Shown: positions 36,430 through 44,580 of the stretch, piece by piece
Numbering within the stretch: the first letter of the stretch is position 1
Layout: each line of letters begins with the position of its first letter
Assembly (NCBI GenBank): GCA_019309565.1
Contig: JAFDFZ010000017.1
Coordinates: forward strand, 1-64,000
DNA: 64,000 nucleotides
DNA from: Deltaproteobacteria bacterium
GTDB taxonomy: Bacteria > Desulfobacterota > Desulfobacteria > Desulfobacterales > SURF-15
Direction of reading: 5' to 3'
The notes under the pieces: generated by a model
What the model was told of the DNA's origin: nothing
What the model saw: the letters and a program-made list of their open reading frames with translations, nothing else
Database searches by the model: none
Translations under genes and position numbers: made by a program

Positions 36430-37810
36430 GAAAATGAGCATCATGATCGTTGACGATGAGAGGATCGTTTGCGAGTCGCTCTTTCATTGGTTTCGAAAAG
36501 ACGGCCATGTTGTGGAAACAGCATCCTCCGGCCAAGAGGCATTGGACAAGCTGGAAGCCTACCCATTTGAACTGTTGTTTGTGGACATTAAAATGCCCGG
36601 TATGGATGGTATTGAACTGCTTGAAAAAGTTAAGAGGGAATATCCGGATACCTTCGTGGTTATCATCACCGCCTATGGTACCATTGAAAGTGCGGTAAAA
36701 GCGATGAAGCTGGGAGCCAGCGATTATCTGCTTAAACCATTTAAGCCGGAGCAGCTGTCGCTTGTGATGCAAAGAATCTCTCAACAAAAAAAGCTCGCAT
36801 CCGAATATCACTATCTAAAGGGACGGTTGGACACAATTACACGATTTGATAACATTATCGGTCAATCTGCTGAAATGGAAAAAATATTTGCCATCATTCC
36901 GGAAGTGGCCCAATCCGATGCGGCGGTGCTGATAACCGGAGAGACGGGAACCGGGAAAGAACTCGTTGCAAAAGCCATTCACGCCAAGAGCAACCGAGCA
37001 AATCATCCGTTTATTGCGATCAACTGTGGCGCTATGCCGGATTCTCTTCTGGAAAGTGAACTGTTTGGACACCAGAAAGGGGCATTTACGGGAGCCGTTC
37101 ATGCCCGAAAAGGATTTTTGGAAATGGTATCGGGAGGAACGTTGTTTCTTGATGAAATCGGAGAAATTAGCCCAAAGATGCAGATCGATTTGCTGCGTGT
37201 TCTGGAGGAAAAGAAAATTTGCAGGATTGGAAGCAGTCAGCCCCTGGATGTGGATTTTCGGCTTATTTCAGCCACCCGTCAGAACCTGGAAAAAAAGATC
37301 TCCGAGGGAACTTTTCGAGAAGATTTTTTCTATCGAATCAATGTTATCCAGATCCATGTCCCACCACTTCGAAAAAGGGTCGACGACATCCCGTTGTTGG
37401 CTACGCATTTCCTTAAAAAATACAGCCATGAAACCACAAGACATGTTGATTACATAAAAGATGAGGCCTTGATGCTCTTGAAACAATATGATTGGCCTGG
37501 TAATGTTAGAGAGCTGGAAAATGCGATCGAAAGAGCGGTGGTTCTTTCCAAATCACGAACTTTAGGCGTTGAGGATTTCTCTTTTTTAAAAACGGAACCC
37601 ATTGGCTCCGGCAGGGGACAATCCTTGCAGGAAATGGAAAAAGCGCATGTGCAAGCGGTTTTGGAAAAATGCGGCTGGAATGTCACCAAGGCTGCAAAAA
37701 TTTTAGAAATTAATCGAGTAACACTTCATAAAAAAATCAAACGGTTTAAACTGGCGAAAAAATCGAAAGCCTCTGTGAAGCCAACCTCCCTTGATGACAG
37801 CTTCTGCTAA
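36422..37810 (+). CDS. NtrC-family sigma-54-dependent response regulator
   Basis: 462 residues; the ATG overlaps the kinase stop. Receiver domain 1-120 (IVDDE, phospho-Asp in FVDIKMPGMDG, ITAYG, LKPF). AAA+ domain about 145-375 with Walker A GETGTGKE, the sigma-54-contact loop GAFTGA in its canonical form, Walker B GGTLFLDEIG, and the R-finger region. A Fis-type HTH closes it (NVTKAAKILEINRVTLHKKI). It hydrolyses ATP to open sigma-54 promoter complexes. Encoded within the cooS operon, it is the best candidate to bind the GAAATTTTTC-type sites seen upstream of cooS and five other places, which would include autoregulation (inference). Confidence 0.95.
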   Translation: MDEKMSIMIVDDERIVCESLFHWFRKDGHVVETASSGQEALDKLEAYPFELLFVDIKMPGMDGIELLEKVKREYPDTFVVIITAYGTIESAVKAMKLGASDYLLKPFKPEQLSLVMQRISQQKKLASEYHYLKGRLDTITRFDNIIGQSAEMEKIFAIIPEVAQSDAAVLITGETGTGKELVAKAIHAKSNRANHPFIAINCGAMPDSLLESELFGHQKGAFTGAVHARKGFLEMVSGGTLFLDEIGEISPKMQIDLLRVLEEKKICRIGSSQPLDVDFRLISATRQNLEKKISEGTFREDFFYRINVIQIHVPPLRKRVDDIPLLATHFLKKYSHETTRHVDYIKDEALMLLKQYDWPGNVRELENAIERAVVLSKSRTLGVEDFSFLKTEPIGSGRGQSLQEMEKAHVQAVLEKCGWNVTKAAKILEINRVTLHKKIKRFKLAKKSKASVKPTSLDDSFC

Positions 37811-38333
37811 AATTATTGGCCTGGTCCCTATCGGCAAGATTCCAAGAGATGTTCTAAAGGTAATAGCAGCTCATATCACAGGTTACTTAAATCTTAAGAC
37901 AGAAATTCTTCCACCCCTTAAGCACCCCTCCTATGCCTGTGATCTACGAAGGCTGCAATATGATGCGGGTATCATTCTCTCGACTCTGGAATCCATGCCC
38001 TTTCATGATCATGATAAAGTAATCGGTGTGTTGGATGTGGATTTATTCATTCCGGTGTTCACCCACGTGTTTGGGGAGGCCCGGCAGGGAGGAAAACACG
38101 CGCTGGTTTCCCTTTATCGGCTTGGCAGCCCGCCGAGCATACGCAAGAAGCTTTCACCGTGTATACTGGAGCGGGCTGCAAAGGTTGCTCTCCACGAATT
38201 GGGCCATCTGTTTAATCGGGTACATTGCGAAGACAGTAATTGTATCATGCATTTTACGGGCCTAGTTGAGGATTTAGATAAAATTCCTCCATATTTCTGT
38301 CCCTACTGTGCAGCAGCACTCCCTCCGATTTGA
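37791..38333 (+). CDS. Archaemetzincin-type zinc metalloprotease
   Basis: About 180 residues; its start lies 20 bases inside the previous gene. The family signature HExxHxxGxxxCx4CxM...CxxC is nearly complete: HELGHLFNRVHCEDSNCIMHF and, after about 17 residues, YFCPYC. The Gly after the third position of HExxHxx is Asn here, but the third zinc-ligand His and all four structural Cys remain. Archaemetzincins are small cytoplasmic metalloproteases of unknown physiological substrates. Location at the 3' end of the cooS operon, translationally coupled to the activator, is unexpected. The start could also be the second Met (38 residues later none), so the first is preferred. Confidence 0.85.
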   Translation: MMTASAKIIGLVPIGKIPRDVLKVIAAHITGYLNLKTEILPPLKHPSYACDLRRLQYDAGIILSTLESMPFHDHDKVIGVLDVDLFIPVFTHVFGEARQGGKHALVSLYRLGSPPSIRKKLSPCILERAAKVALHELGHLFNRVHCEDSNCIMHFTGLVEDLDKIPPYFCPYCAAALPPI

Positions 38334-38426
38334 AGTGACATAAACTTTCTGAACCATAACCAATAATAAGGTGACACAGAATAAAGGTCGACAGATTTTT
38401 TTCACTCGCACAGTTCCAGAAAATGG

Positions 38427-39359
38427 TTAATGAACCTCCGCTCTCAGAAACGTTTTTGCCAAACTTTCCCATCCGATACCGGGAAAATGACCATAGAAGT
38501 CGTCGATCGGTTCACCACCTGTTGCCGCCAGTTTTTCGTATTCCGACCCCAAAAGCCCCATCAGTTTTTGACCTTCCATTTCCATCCATTGGATACATTC
38601 TTTTCCAAAATACAGCTGCCTTAGTACTTTCTTTAAAGCGCTTGGTTCGACGATAAACAGCCAGCCTTCTTTGTAAGGATCCTCATGGGCAATCTCGGGA
38701 TGTTCACGAGTGTTATGATTGACAGCAAGGACTTTGCCGGTTACTGGAGACAAGACACCAGCCTTATGACCATCCCGGCTGAACACCCATCCGACCTGAT
38801 CTTGTTTTAATTTTGCACCAAGTGGCGGCAGTACCAGCTTTTGAAATCGACCGAAAAGTCGAACCAGGAAATCATCGAACCCTACCCTCACATATCCTCC
38901 GTGCTCCAATCGAGCCCAGCTATGACCTGTATGGTAGTAGTATCCATCTGCCACTTTATAGCCCGCGGCAAGCTTATAATGAGGCGCATCCGTGATAAGG
39001 GTAAGATCCTGATCATCCAGCATCTGATCGTATGCACAATGATAGCACTCGTAATTGTATGTACAAATTTTAGGTGCATCGATGCGACCGGTCAGTAGAT
39101 GGCGACAGGGTCGTGAAGAACCGGTATACCTCTTTCTGAGTGCTTCACTCCAATCCGTTCGCCGTGAAGTCTCCTTTATCCTGTGCTTGGATTTCATTGC
39201 ACGTTGCATGGCTTTATCAAAAGCGCAATGATTACAATCATAGGCGTTGTCACACAACCGAAAATTGACAATCCCGGCCTTCATCCAGATACACTCATTG
39301 TCTACGACTTTAAATACTTTGGGATGATTTTTCTGGGTCCCTATATTGCTTTTTGTCAT
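38427..39359 (-). CDS. GcvH-like (lipoyl-domain) protein with N-terminal cysteine motifs
   Basis: 310 residues, GGAGGGG before the ATG. Residues 140-255 resemble the glycine-cleavage H protein: GYYYHTGHSWARLEHGGYVRVGFDDF is the H-protein opening (tHxWv...vGiTdf), and FSRDGHKAGVLSPVTGKVLAVN carries a Lys in the place where H proteins are lipoylated. Unlike GcvH it has a 130-residue N-terminal region with two related Cys clusters, CDNAYDCNHCAFD and CTYNYECYHCAYD, that could bind a metal or Fe-S cluster. Converges with the cooS operon and has its own sigma-54-type promoter. A carrier of lipoyl-bound one-carbon or redox groups is plausible; the function is unproven. Confidence 0.8.
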   Translation of the reverse strand: MTKSNIGTQKNHPKVFKVVDNECIWMKAGIVNFRLCDNAYDCNHCAFDKAMQRAMKSKHRIKETSRRTDWSEALRKRYTGSSRPCRHLLTGRIDAPKICTYNYECYHCAYDQMLDDQDLTLITDAPHYKLAAGYKVADGYYYHTGHSWARLEHGGYVRVGFDDFLVRLFGRFQKLVLPPLGAKLKQDQVGWVFSRDGHKAGVLSPVTGKVLAVNHNTREHPEIAHEDPYKEGWLFIVEPSALKKVLRQLYFGKECIQWMEMEGQKLMGLLGSEYEKLAATGGEPIDDFYGHFPGIGWESLAKTFLRAEVH

Positions 39360-39418
39360 TTTGGTCCCCTCCTTTTTGATGCTTTTTGGATTTTTTGTTC
39401 AACCTATCTTCCCTTGAT

Positions 39419-39434
39419 TGCAATGTTGGTACCA
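39419..39434 (-). promoter_or_regulatory. Sigma-54-type promoter for the GcvH-like gene
   Basis: Minus strand TGGTACCAACATTGCA fits TGGYAC-N5-TTGCA with exact GG-N10-GC spacing, about 60 bases before the ATG. No GAAATTTTTC-type site was seen at the usual distance upstream; UAS C lies 325 bp away. Confidence 0.65.
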
Positions 39435-39758
39435 AAAGCGATATTCAATATATCTACTTGAATTAGTTATTATTTTTTAATAACCTTGGAAACCTTACTG
39501 GGAAGAGCGATTGAAAAAAAGATTAAAGATGCAACAATTCCGGAAAGGATTAACAGGAAAACGTATAGAAATTGTACTAATATCAAATTGTTAATTGATT
39601 GTAGTTTTTTGATACCCTCACTGATTCATTTGTTTACAAATCCCCTCTCTTCTGTTTTGACGATGATTCATCATGCAAAACAAAGGAATCCATTCTTGAA
39701 AAACTGCCTCAATATTTTCAGTTTTCGAAGAATCAGTTTTAATGCATAATTCATCAAA

Positions 39759-39802
39759 GATTTCGAATTATTTCGAAAAAAGAATTTGAAAATCTTCTAA
39801 AG
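39759..39802 (+). promoter_or_regulatory. Putative enhancer site (UAS) C
   Basis: GATTTCGAATTATTTCGAAA followed by GAATTTGAAAATCTTCTAAA, ending 85 bp upstream of the GG at 39887. More degenerate than sites B, D and F. Confidence 0.55.
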
Positions 39803-39885
39803 CGTACCTTTGACAAGCAACAATCATTTGATAATAATTTGCCATAACCATGCGAAGTTATTAATTTATATATCTTTCAGTTTTA

Positions 39886-39901
39886 TGGCACACTTCGTGC
39901 T
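39886..39901 (+). promoter_or_regulatory. Sigma-54 promoter upstream of the hdrB remnant
   Basis: TGGCACACTTCGTGCT: perfect TGGCAC and GC at the right spacing, about 100 bases before the hdrB-like sequence. Confidence 0.75.
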
Positions 39902-40000
39902 CAAAGAAAACTTAAATTTCATTCAACGGCGGCTATATGGTTTTCAAAGGATTAGGAGTGCGAAACTTAAGTACCCGTTTCATAAGAGGTTGATGGTATC

Positions 40001-40348
40001 GCATATCATCCTGGATGTACCTTGCGTGGCTAGTCCGCACTTTATGATGTGCAAATTCGACAGGTTTTTGATCAAATCGATATCAGGCTGGAGGAAATAG
40101 AAGATTAGAATTGCTGTGGCGCAACATAGGTCACAAAGGTGGATGATTTTCTATCGGTTGCCATGCCGGCAAGAAATCTGGGAATTGCCGAAGCCGATGG
40201 GTTCTCAGAGATGATCGTTCCCTGTTCGGCTTGCTATTCAAGGATGATGGTAGTCCAAAAACAGCTTGAATATGATATCGCTCTCAAAAGGGAGATTAAT
40301 CTAGAACTTACCAAAAAAATCCAAGGCAAAGAAGGAATTGCAAAATAG
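40001..40348 (+). pseudogene. Decayed heterodisulfide reductase subunit B-like gene (hdrB)
   Basis: In one frame from 40001 the translation reads AYHPGCTLRG, stop, SALYDVQIRQVFDQIDIRLEEIED, stop (usual Trp), NCCGAT, stop, then VDDFLSVAMPARNLGIAEADG, MIVPCSACYSRMM and a stop at 40346. This is the first cysteine-rich (CCG) domain of HdrB, which carries the non-cubane [4Fe-4S] site for CoM-CoB-type or related disulfide/thiol electron transfer. Three internal TAG codons, a lost start and the missing second half (the family is about 290 residues) show it is dead. It still has a well-formed sigma-54 promoter and UAS C upstream. Confidence 0.85.
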
Positions 40349-40407
40349 ACTGAACGAAGATCACTCAGATATAAGAATCTAATAGTGAAAGAACGAGGAA
40401 ACAGACT

Positions 40408-40860
40408 ATGCCATTAAGCCCATCTCGCTTCATCAATGACTATGATCTCACCCTGAAGAAGCTTAAGGAAGCTCATCATTCAGAATGTTTTTTTCAGCGC
40501 AACTCACCTGTGGGCAATCTTCGTTTCAGCTTCTCTAAGGATGGTACTCTGATGGGAGAATTTATTTGTTCCACTGAACATCAGGGCTACCAGGGTATCG
40601 TCCATGGGGGAATCATTTCCGCGGTAATCGATGCTTCAATGGTACAATGTTGCATGGGACACGGTTTTATCACCTACACCACTGATCTCTCCATCCGTTA
40701 CAGAAGACCGGTGATGATCAACACACCATGTGTTTTACAGACTCGAATCGTATCTATTGCCCGAAGAGTTCTGTTCTTGTTGGAAACTCGGATTATGCAG
40801 AATGGTCAGGTACATGTTGAGGCTAATGGGCGCTTTTTCAAAGCAAAATATCCCTGTTGA
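40408..40860 (+). CDS. Hotdog-fold thioesterase (PaaI/4HBT family)
   Basis: 150 residues, CGAGGAAAC before the ATG. The hotdog helix signature is visible: GYQGIVHGGIISAVIDASMVQCC, in which HGG starts the central helix and the Asp is the likely catalytic residue; TTDLSIRYRRPVMIN is the following strand pair. Such enzymes hydrolyse acyl-CoA thioesters, often aromatic or medium-chain. It lies 59 bp after the hdrB remnant and may be transcribed from the same sigma-54 promoter. Substrate unknown. Confidence 0.85.
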   Translation: MPLSPSRFINDYDLTLKKLKEAHHSECFFQRNSPVGNLRFSFSKDGTLMGEFICSTEHQGYQGIVHGGIISAVIDASMVQCCMGHGFITYTTDLSIRYRRPVMINTPCVLQTRIVSIARRVLFLLETRIMQNGQVHVEANGRFFKAKYPC

Positions 40861-40980
40861 TTTTTATAAAATATTGTCGGAGAGAAACAAAACAAGTATA
40901 ATTTTGATGAATTGGTCCTTTCGGATGATTTCAATTGGCGAAGGGCGGTTCTAATGGTTCAATCCGTATGAGGAGGAAAA

Positions 40981-41729
40981 ATGTCTCTTAATGGAAACAA
41001 AGGTAAAGCTTATTATGACGGAAAAGAAATTGAATTCAAACTTCCTGGGAACTGGAGCCTGCTGGTTAAGGCAGAGCCCAGAGCCGTTTCCGAGCTTGAT
41101 AACATTTTTCTGAGGAGGTTGTAAGGGGAGTTCGGAATCCCATAAACGCAAAACCCTTAGCACAGTTGGCATTCTCTGGCATGAAGGTTGTCATCATCAG
41201 CGAGGACCAGACCCGTCCATCACCTGTCGGCAACGTGGTGCTTCCAGTGCTGGGGGAGTTGAATGCCCTGGGAATCCCCGATGAAAATGTGGAAATCGTG
41301 ATCGGATGAGGCACCCACCGATCGCCGAGCCGGGAAGAAATCATTGCCAAGCTGGGAGATGAAGTGGTGGATCGTGTTCGGGTAAGCGTGCACTACGCCG
41401 ACAATAGGGATAATCTGGTACACATCGGTACGACAAGCCGGGGTACACCGGTTTGGCTCAATCGCACAGTAGCGGAGGCAGACATCACGGTGGTTATTGG
41501 TACCGTCAATCCTCACTATTTTGCCGGATACAGTGGGGGGGGGCCTAAGATTTTGCTTCCTGGCGTCTCCGGCAGAGACACCCTGCGCAAGAACCATGTT
41601 CTTATTCGAGACCCGAATACGGTGCAGGGCAAGATGGATGGCAATCCCATCTGGGAGGATATGCTGGAGGTGGCTCGGCTAGCGAAACTAACCTATCTGG
41701 TGAATTTCGTGCATGTGGATGGGCACTAA
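40981..41729 (+). pseudogene. Decayed lactate racemase-like gene (LarA family)
   Basis: A good ribosome site (GAGGAGG) precedes ATG; the first frame gives YYDGKEIEFKLPGNWSLLVK and then stops after a frameshift near 41115. The shifted frame continues SGMKVVIISEDQTRPSP, stops at TGA 41307 (an Arg codon in the usual GRGTHR), then THRSPSREEIIAKLGDEVV, NPHYFAGYSGGGPKILLPGV and GNPIWEDMLEVARLAK before ending at 41729. LarA enzymes are about 420 residues and use a nickel-pincer cofactor to racemise 2-hydroxy acids; the C-terminal 40 percent is missing. The THR and HYFAGYSGGPK motifs make the family assignment secure. Confidence 0.85.
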
Positions 41730-41751
41730 TTTAAGCCCTTTTGTTCGGTTG

Positions 41752-41812
41752 CTTGAACCAAAACGGTGAGCCCTATTGAATTGCGCTTTGAGCACCCCTT
41801 TGGAGATTGAAG
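41752..41812 (+). repeat. Interspersed repeat E, copy 1
   Basis: TGAACCAAAACGGTGAGCCC then TTGAATTGCGCT and GCACCCCTT match the reverse complement of 55081-55137 at about 85 percent. Confidence 0.7.
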
Positions 41813-41844
41813 ATCCTGCTTATCCGGGCTGCGGGATCTTCAAT
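41807..41844. repeat. Inverted repeat, 11-bp stem
   Basis: ATTGAAGATCC and GGATCTTCAAT pair perfectly around a 16-base loop, immediately after repeat E. It may be part of that element or a terminator; there is no U-run. Confidence 0.6.
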
Positions 41845-42351
41845 CAAAAAGCAGCAATTCTCGGTGAATTTTCTATGGAGCCGGGTGATTGGATTTTGAA
41901 GCGCTCAACTGTTTGAAGCATCGTAAAGTTGCCAATGGAGTTAAGTCGAATAAAATTTTTAAAGGCAAAATAATTACACCGAAGCTCTTAGGCGGCCATC
42001 CAATCGGAAACATCGAGCTTAAGGCACATGGGAAGTAGCGCTAAGTAGCGGAAGATCTTGATAGCTCTGGTTTAACCGCTTTGTTGACTCCCATTGTGCC
42101 GTCATCGAAGGATGGTAAAGTGTATTTTGCCTTTAAAAATTTCATTCGACGCCATCACACTAAGGCATTTCATAGAAATAGGGGGGTGCGAAACTTGAGT
42201 AACGATAAATCCATTCTTGAAGCCATGGCCAGGCTCAGTTTTAGGATCACTTTTGTACGAGTTTTGAGCGCGTAAAAATCTGCTTATCCGTTGAAATTAA
42301 AGGTGTTTTATTGTTCACCGAGAATTACTGATCAAAAAGGAACATACCGCA

Positions 42352-43740
42352 ATGATTACCTATACCATATATGTTGTTGATGATGAACAAACCATCCGGG
42401 AAGGCATTACCATGGCGCTTGAATCAGATTACCGGATGAGGGCTTTCATTACTGCCGAGTCTGCACTTAAAGCCATTGAGAAAAAACCCCCGGATCTTGT
42501 TCTGCTCGATATCGGACTGCCCGGTATGAGCGGAATTGAAGCGCTTAAGGAAATTAAGCGTCTTTACCCGCATATTCTCATCATAATGATTACCGCTTAT
42601 GAAGACATCAATACTGTAATTTCTGCCATGAAATCAGGTGCATATGATTATGTGGTTAAGCCCATCCATATGGAGGGCCTGGAAGTTACCATCCGAAATG
42701 CTTTTCAGACCATCAGGTTAAGAAAGGAAGTTCAAATCCTTCAAGAGAAATACCTTAAGGAAAACCTGCCATGCTTTATAGCCGAGAGTAACGCCATTCA
42801 GAATGTAATGGAATTTATAGACACGGTGGCAAAGAGCCCGGATACACCGATCCTGATCATGGGGGAAACCGGTACTGGCAAAGAGTTGCTTGCCAGTGCC
42901 ATCCATTACAGAAGTCCCAATTTTAAAGGGCCTTTAATGACGGTGAACTGTGCTGCCATCCCGAAAGATCTTATTGAAAGTGAGCTTTTTGGTTATGAAA
43001 AGGGAGCCTTTAGCGGTGCAAGTACATCTGGCAAAAAGGGCTTAATAGAGGAAGCGGCGAACGGAACTCTTTTTCTTGATGAGATAGGCGACTTGAGTTT
43101 TGAAGCACAGGCAAAGCTGCTAAGATTTCTTGAAGAAGGGGAGTTCTATCGGGTGGGAGGGACAAAAAAAATTCATGTTAAAACAAGGGTAGTTTCTGCA
43201 ACAAATAAAAATCTAGATCGTATGATGGAAGAGGGCCAATTTCGAAAAGACCTTTTCTTTCGATTAAGCGTTATTAAGGTTCAAGTACCAACGCTGAATG
43301 AGCGCCCTGATGATATTCTAGCCCTTGCAAAGCACTTCTTGTATGAGTTCAGCCAAAAATTTGGTAAAGAATTTACTGGAATTTCTTCTCAAGCGCAGAG
43401 AGCCCTTGAGATTCACAATTGGACGGGGAATGTTCGTGAATTAAAAAACATTATGGAAAGAGGGGTTCTGGTTGGTAAGGGCCCGATTCTGCAGTTCGAA
43501 GACCTGGGCCTGACAGAATCTCCTGTAAATGACACCTTCCAGCCGGTAAAAGATGAATTCGTTTTTCCTCCTCTGTCTGAAACCGGCATCGATCTTTCCA
43601 AGGCTCAGGAATCCCTGGAAAAATATTATATTCAGGCAGCACTTCGCATGGCTAAAGGGAATGAAAGCAAGGCAGCCAAACTCCTCAACATAAATCATCA
43701 CACCTTTCGTTACCGCAGGAAAAAGCTAAGAATAACATAA
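42352..43740 (+). CDS. NtrC-family sigma-54-dependent response regulator (GAFSGA variant)
   Basis: 462 residues. Receiver 1-120 (VVDDEQ, phospho-Asp in LLDIGLPGMSG, ITAYE, VKPI), AAA+ 145-380 with Walker A GETGTGKE, sigma-54 loop GAFSGA (Thr to Ser), Walker B GTLFLDEIGD, and a C-terminal Fis HTH (NESKAAKLLNINHHTFRYRRKK). AAAAAGGAAC precedes the ATG. No partner kinase is adjacent. It stands just upstream of the nifX/DUF1847/ferredoxin operon, which has a sigma-54 promoter, so local control is likely. Which of the two activators binds the shared motif is open. Confidence 0.95.
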   Translation: MITYTIYVVDDEQTIREGITMALESDYRMRAFITAESALKAIEKKPPDLVLLDIGLPGMSGIEALKEIKRLYPHILIIMITAYEDINTVISAMKSGAYDYVVKPIHMEGLEVTIRNAFQTIRLRKEVQILQEKYLKENLPCFIAESNAIQNVMEFIDTVAKSPDTPILIMGETGTGKELLASAIHYRSPNFKGPLMTVNCAAIPKDLIESELFGYEKGAFSGASTSGKKGLIEEAANGTLFLDEIGDLSFEAQAKLLRFLEEGEFYRVGGTKKIHVKTRVVSATNKNLDRMMEEGQFRKDLFFRLSVIKVQVPTLNERPDDILALAKHFLYEFSQKFGKEFTGISSQAQRALEIHNWTGNVRELKNIMERGVLVGKGPILQFEDLGLTESPVNDTFQPVKDEFVFPPLSETGIDLSKAQESLEKYYIQAALRMAKGNESKAAKLLNINHHTFRYRRKKLRIT

Positions 43741-43820
43741 CATCATCTGGTTATCTTAAAAAGCCAAATTGCTTTTAGTGTTGAATCGGTTTCACCTGGG
43801 ATTTTTGGATGGCTGGCATT

Positions 43821-43857
43821 AGAAATTTTGCGAAAAGAAATTTCGAGGTTTTTCAAT
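43821..43857 (+). promoter_or_regulatory. Putative enhancer site (UAS) D
   Basis: AGAAATTTTGCGAAAAGAAA followed by TTTCGAGGTTTTTCAAT, ending 86 bp before the GG at 43943. Nearly identical in layout to site F at 56205. Confidence 0.7.
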
Positions 43858-43941
43858 TTTTATATATCATGCTTTCGATTAAATCGTCGTAAGAAGTATC
43901 AACTATCTAAAATCACGTGAATTATTTTAGGCAACTCCTTA

Positions 43942-43957
43942 TGGCACAAATCATGCT
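43942..43957 (+). promoter_or_regulatory. Sigma-54 promoter for nifX-like operon
   Basis: TGGCACAAATCATGCT: perfect TGGCAC, GC at correct spacing, about 130 bases before the first gene. Confidence 0.8.
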
Positions 43958-44085
43958 TTCTCACTGACAAGGAGGACAGGCAGGTCTTATAGCGAGCCAA
44001 AAAAACTTAAACTATACTATGCAGCCCGTATGACTGTGAACAGGAACATCAGTGATGATTCATACAAAGAAAGGAGGTTTTCAGA

Positions 44086-44508
44086 ATGAAAGTGGCAGTC
44101 AGCGCAACAGAAAAGGACTTGAATGCTGAGATCGATCAGCGTTTCGGGCGATGCCCTTATTTTATAGTAGTTGATACGGACGATATGAGTTTTGAGGCTT
44201 TTGAAAACGAGAGCATGAGGCTGGGGGGAGGTGCCGGGATTCAATCTGCGCAATTTGTGGCCTCTAAAGGTGCCAGGGTTGTAATAACAGGAAACATCGG
44301 GCCGAATGCAATGAGTACGCTTTCTGCTGCCGGTATTAAAGTGGTAACCGGCCAAACTGGCACCGTAAGAAAGGCAATAGAGGGTTACAAAGAAGGTAAG
44401 CTAAAAATATCAAGCGAGGCCACTGTCTCTGCTCCTTATGGTATAAGACGAGGCTCCGGTATGGGACGAGGTATGGGGCCTAGAGGAGGTATGGGGGAGA
44501 AACGATGA
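44086..44508 (+). CDS. NifX/NifB-C-terminal-like (dinitrogenase Fe-Mo cofactor family) protein
   Basis: 140 residues; GAAAGGAGG before the ATG. The fold of this family binds iron-molybdenum or other Fe-S clusters in transit. Seen: MKVAVSATEKDLNAEIDQRFGRCPYFIVVDT (typical start with one Cys), GGGAGIQSAQFVASKGARVVITGNIGPNAM, and a Gly/Met/Arg-rich tail (GMGRGMGPRGGMG) found in many anaerobe homologues. No nitrogenase is nearby, so a role in metal-cluster handling for CODH-type or other Fe-S enzymes is more likely; that is inference. First gene under the sigma-54 promoter at 43942. Confidence 0.9.
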   Translation: MKVAVSATEKDLNAEIDQRFGRCPYFIVVDTDDMSFEAFENESMRLGGGAGIQSAQFVASKGARVVITGNIGPNAMSTLSAAGIKVVTGQTGTVRKAIEGYKEGKLKISSEATVSAPYGIRRGSGMGRGMGPRGGMGEKR

Positions 44509-44580
44509 ACAGCCCAACATAGTTTCATATAAGCAGAAGCAGATCCATCCGAATATTTCAACCATCTGTAAGGAGGAAAA

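Larger units (their letters stand above)
39435..40000. other. AT-rich intergenic region with divergent sigma-54 elements
   Basis: Between the minus-strand promoter and the hdrB remnant. It contains UAS C and a plus-strand sigma-54 promoter. A stretch at 39915-39975 (TTTCATTC..., GTGCGAAACTTAAGTA) loosely resembles 42140-42205. No gene is supported; a 263-base open frame from 39486 lacks any recognised feature. Confidence 0.55.
41730..42351. other. Intergenic region after larA remnant
   Basis: 622 bases. Contains repeat E copy 1 and an 11-bp hairpin (41807-41844). The stretch 42140-42205 resembles 39915-39975. No gene recognised; short open frames lack ribosome sites. Confidence 0.5.

Noticed and set aside
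39486..39749. 87-codon plus-strand frame between divergent sigma-54 elements
   Set aside because: AT-rich, no ribosome site, overlaps the UAS region and has no recognisable feature.
41307..41309. TGA in the LarA-like reading as possible selenocysteine
   Set aside because: The position is normally Arg in GRGTHR, and a frameshift lies upstream; a CGA-to-TGA mutation is simpler.
39915..42205. Possible sixth repeat family (39915-39975 and 42140-42205)
   Set aside because: Similarity is patchy (mainly TTTCATTC and GTGCGAAACTT blocks); too weak to call without alignment.
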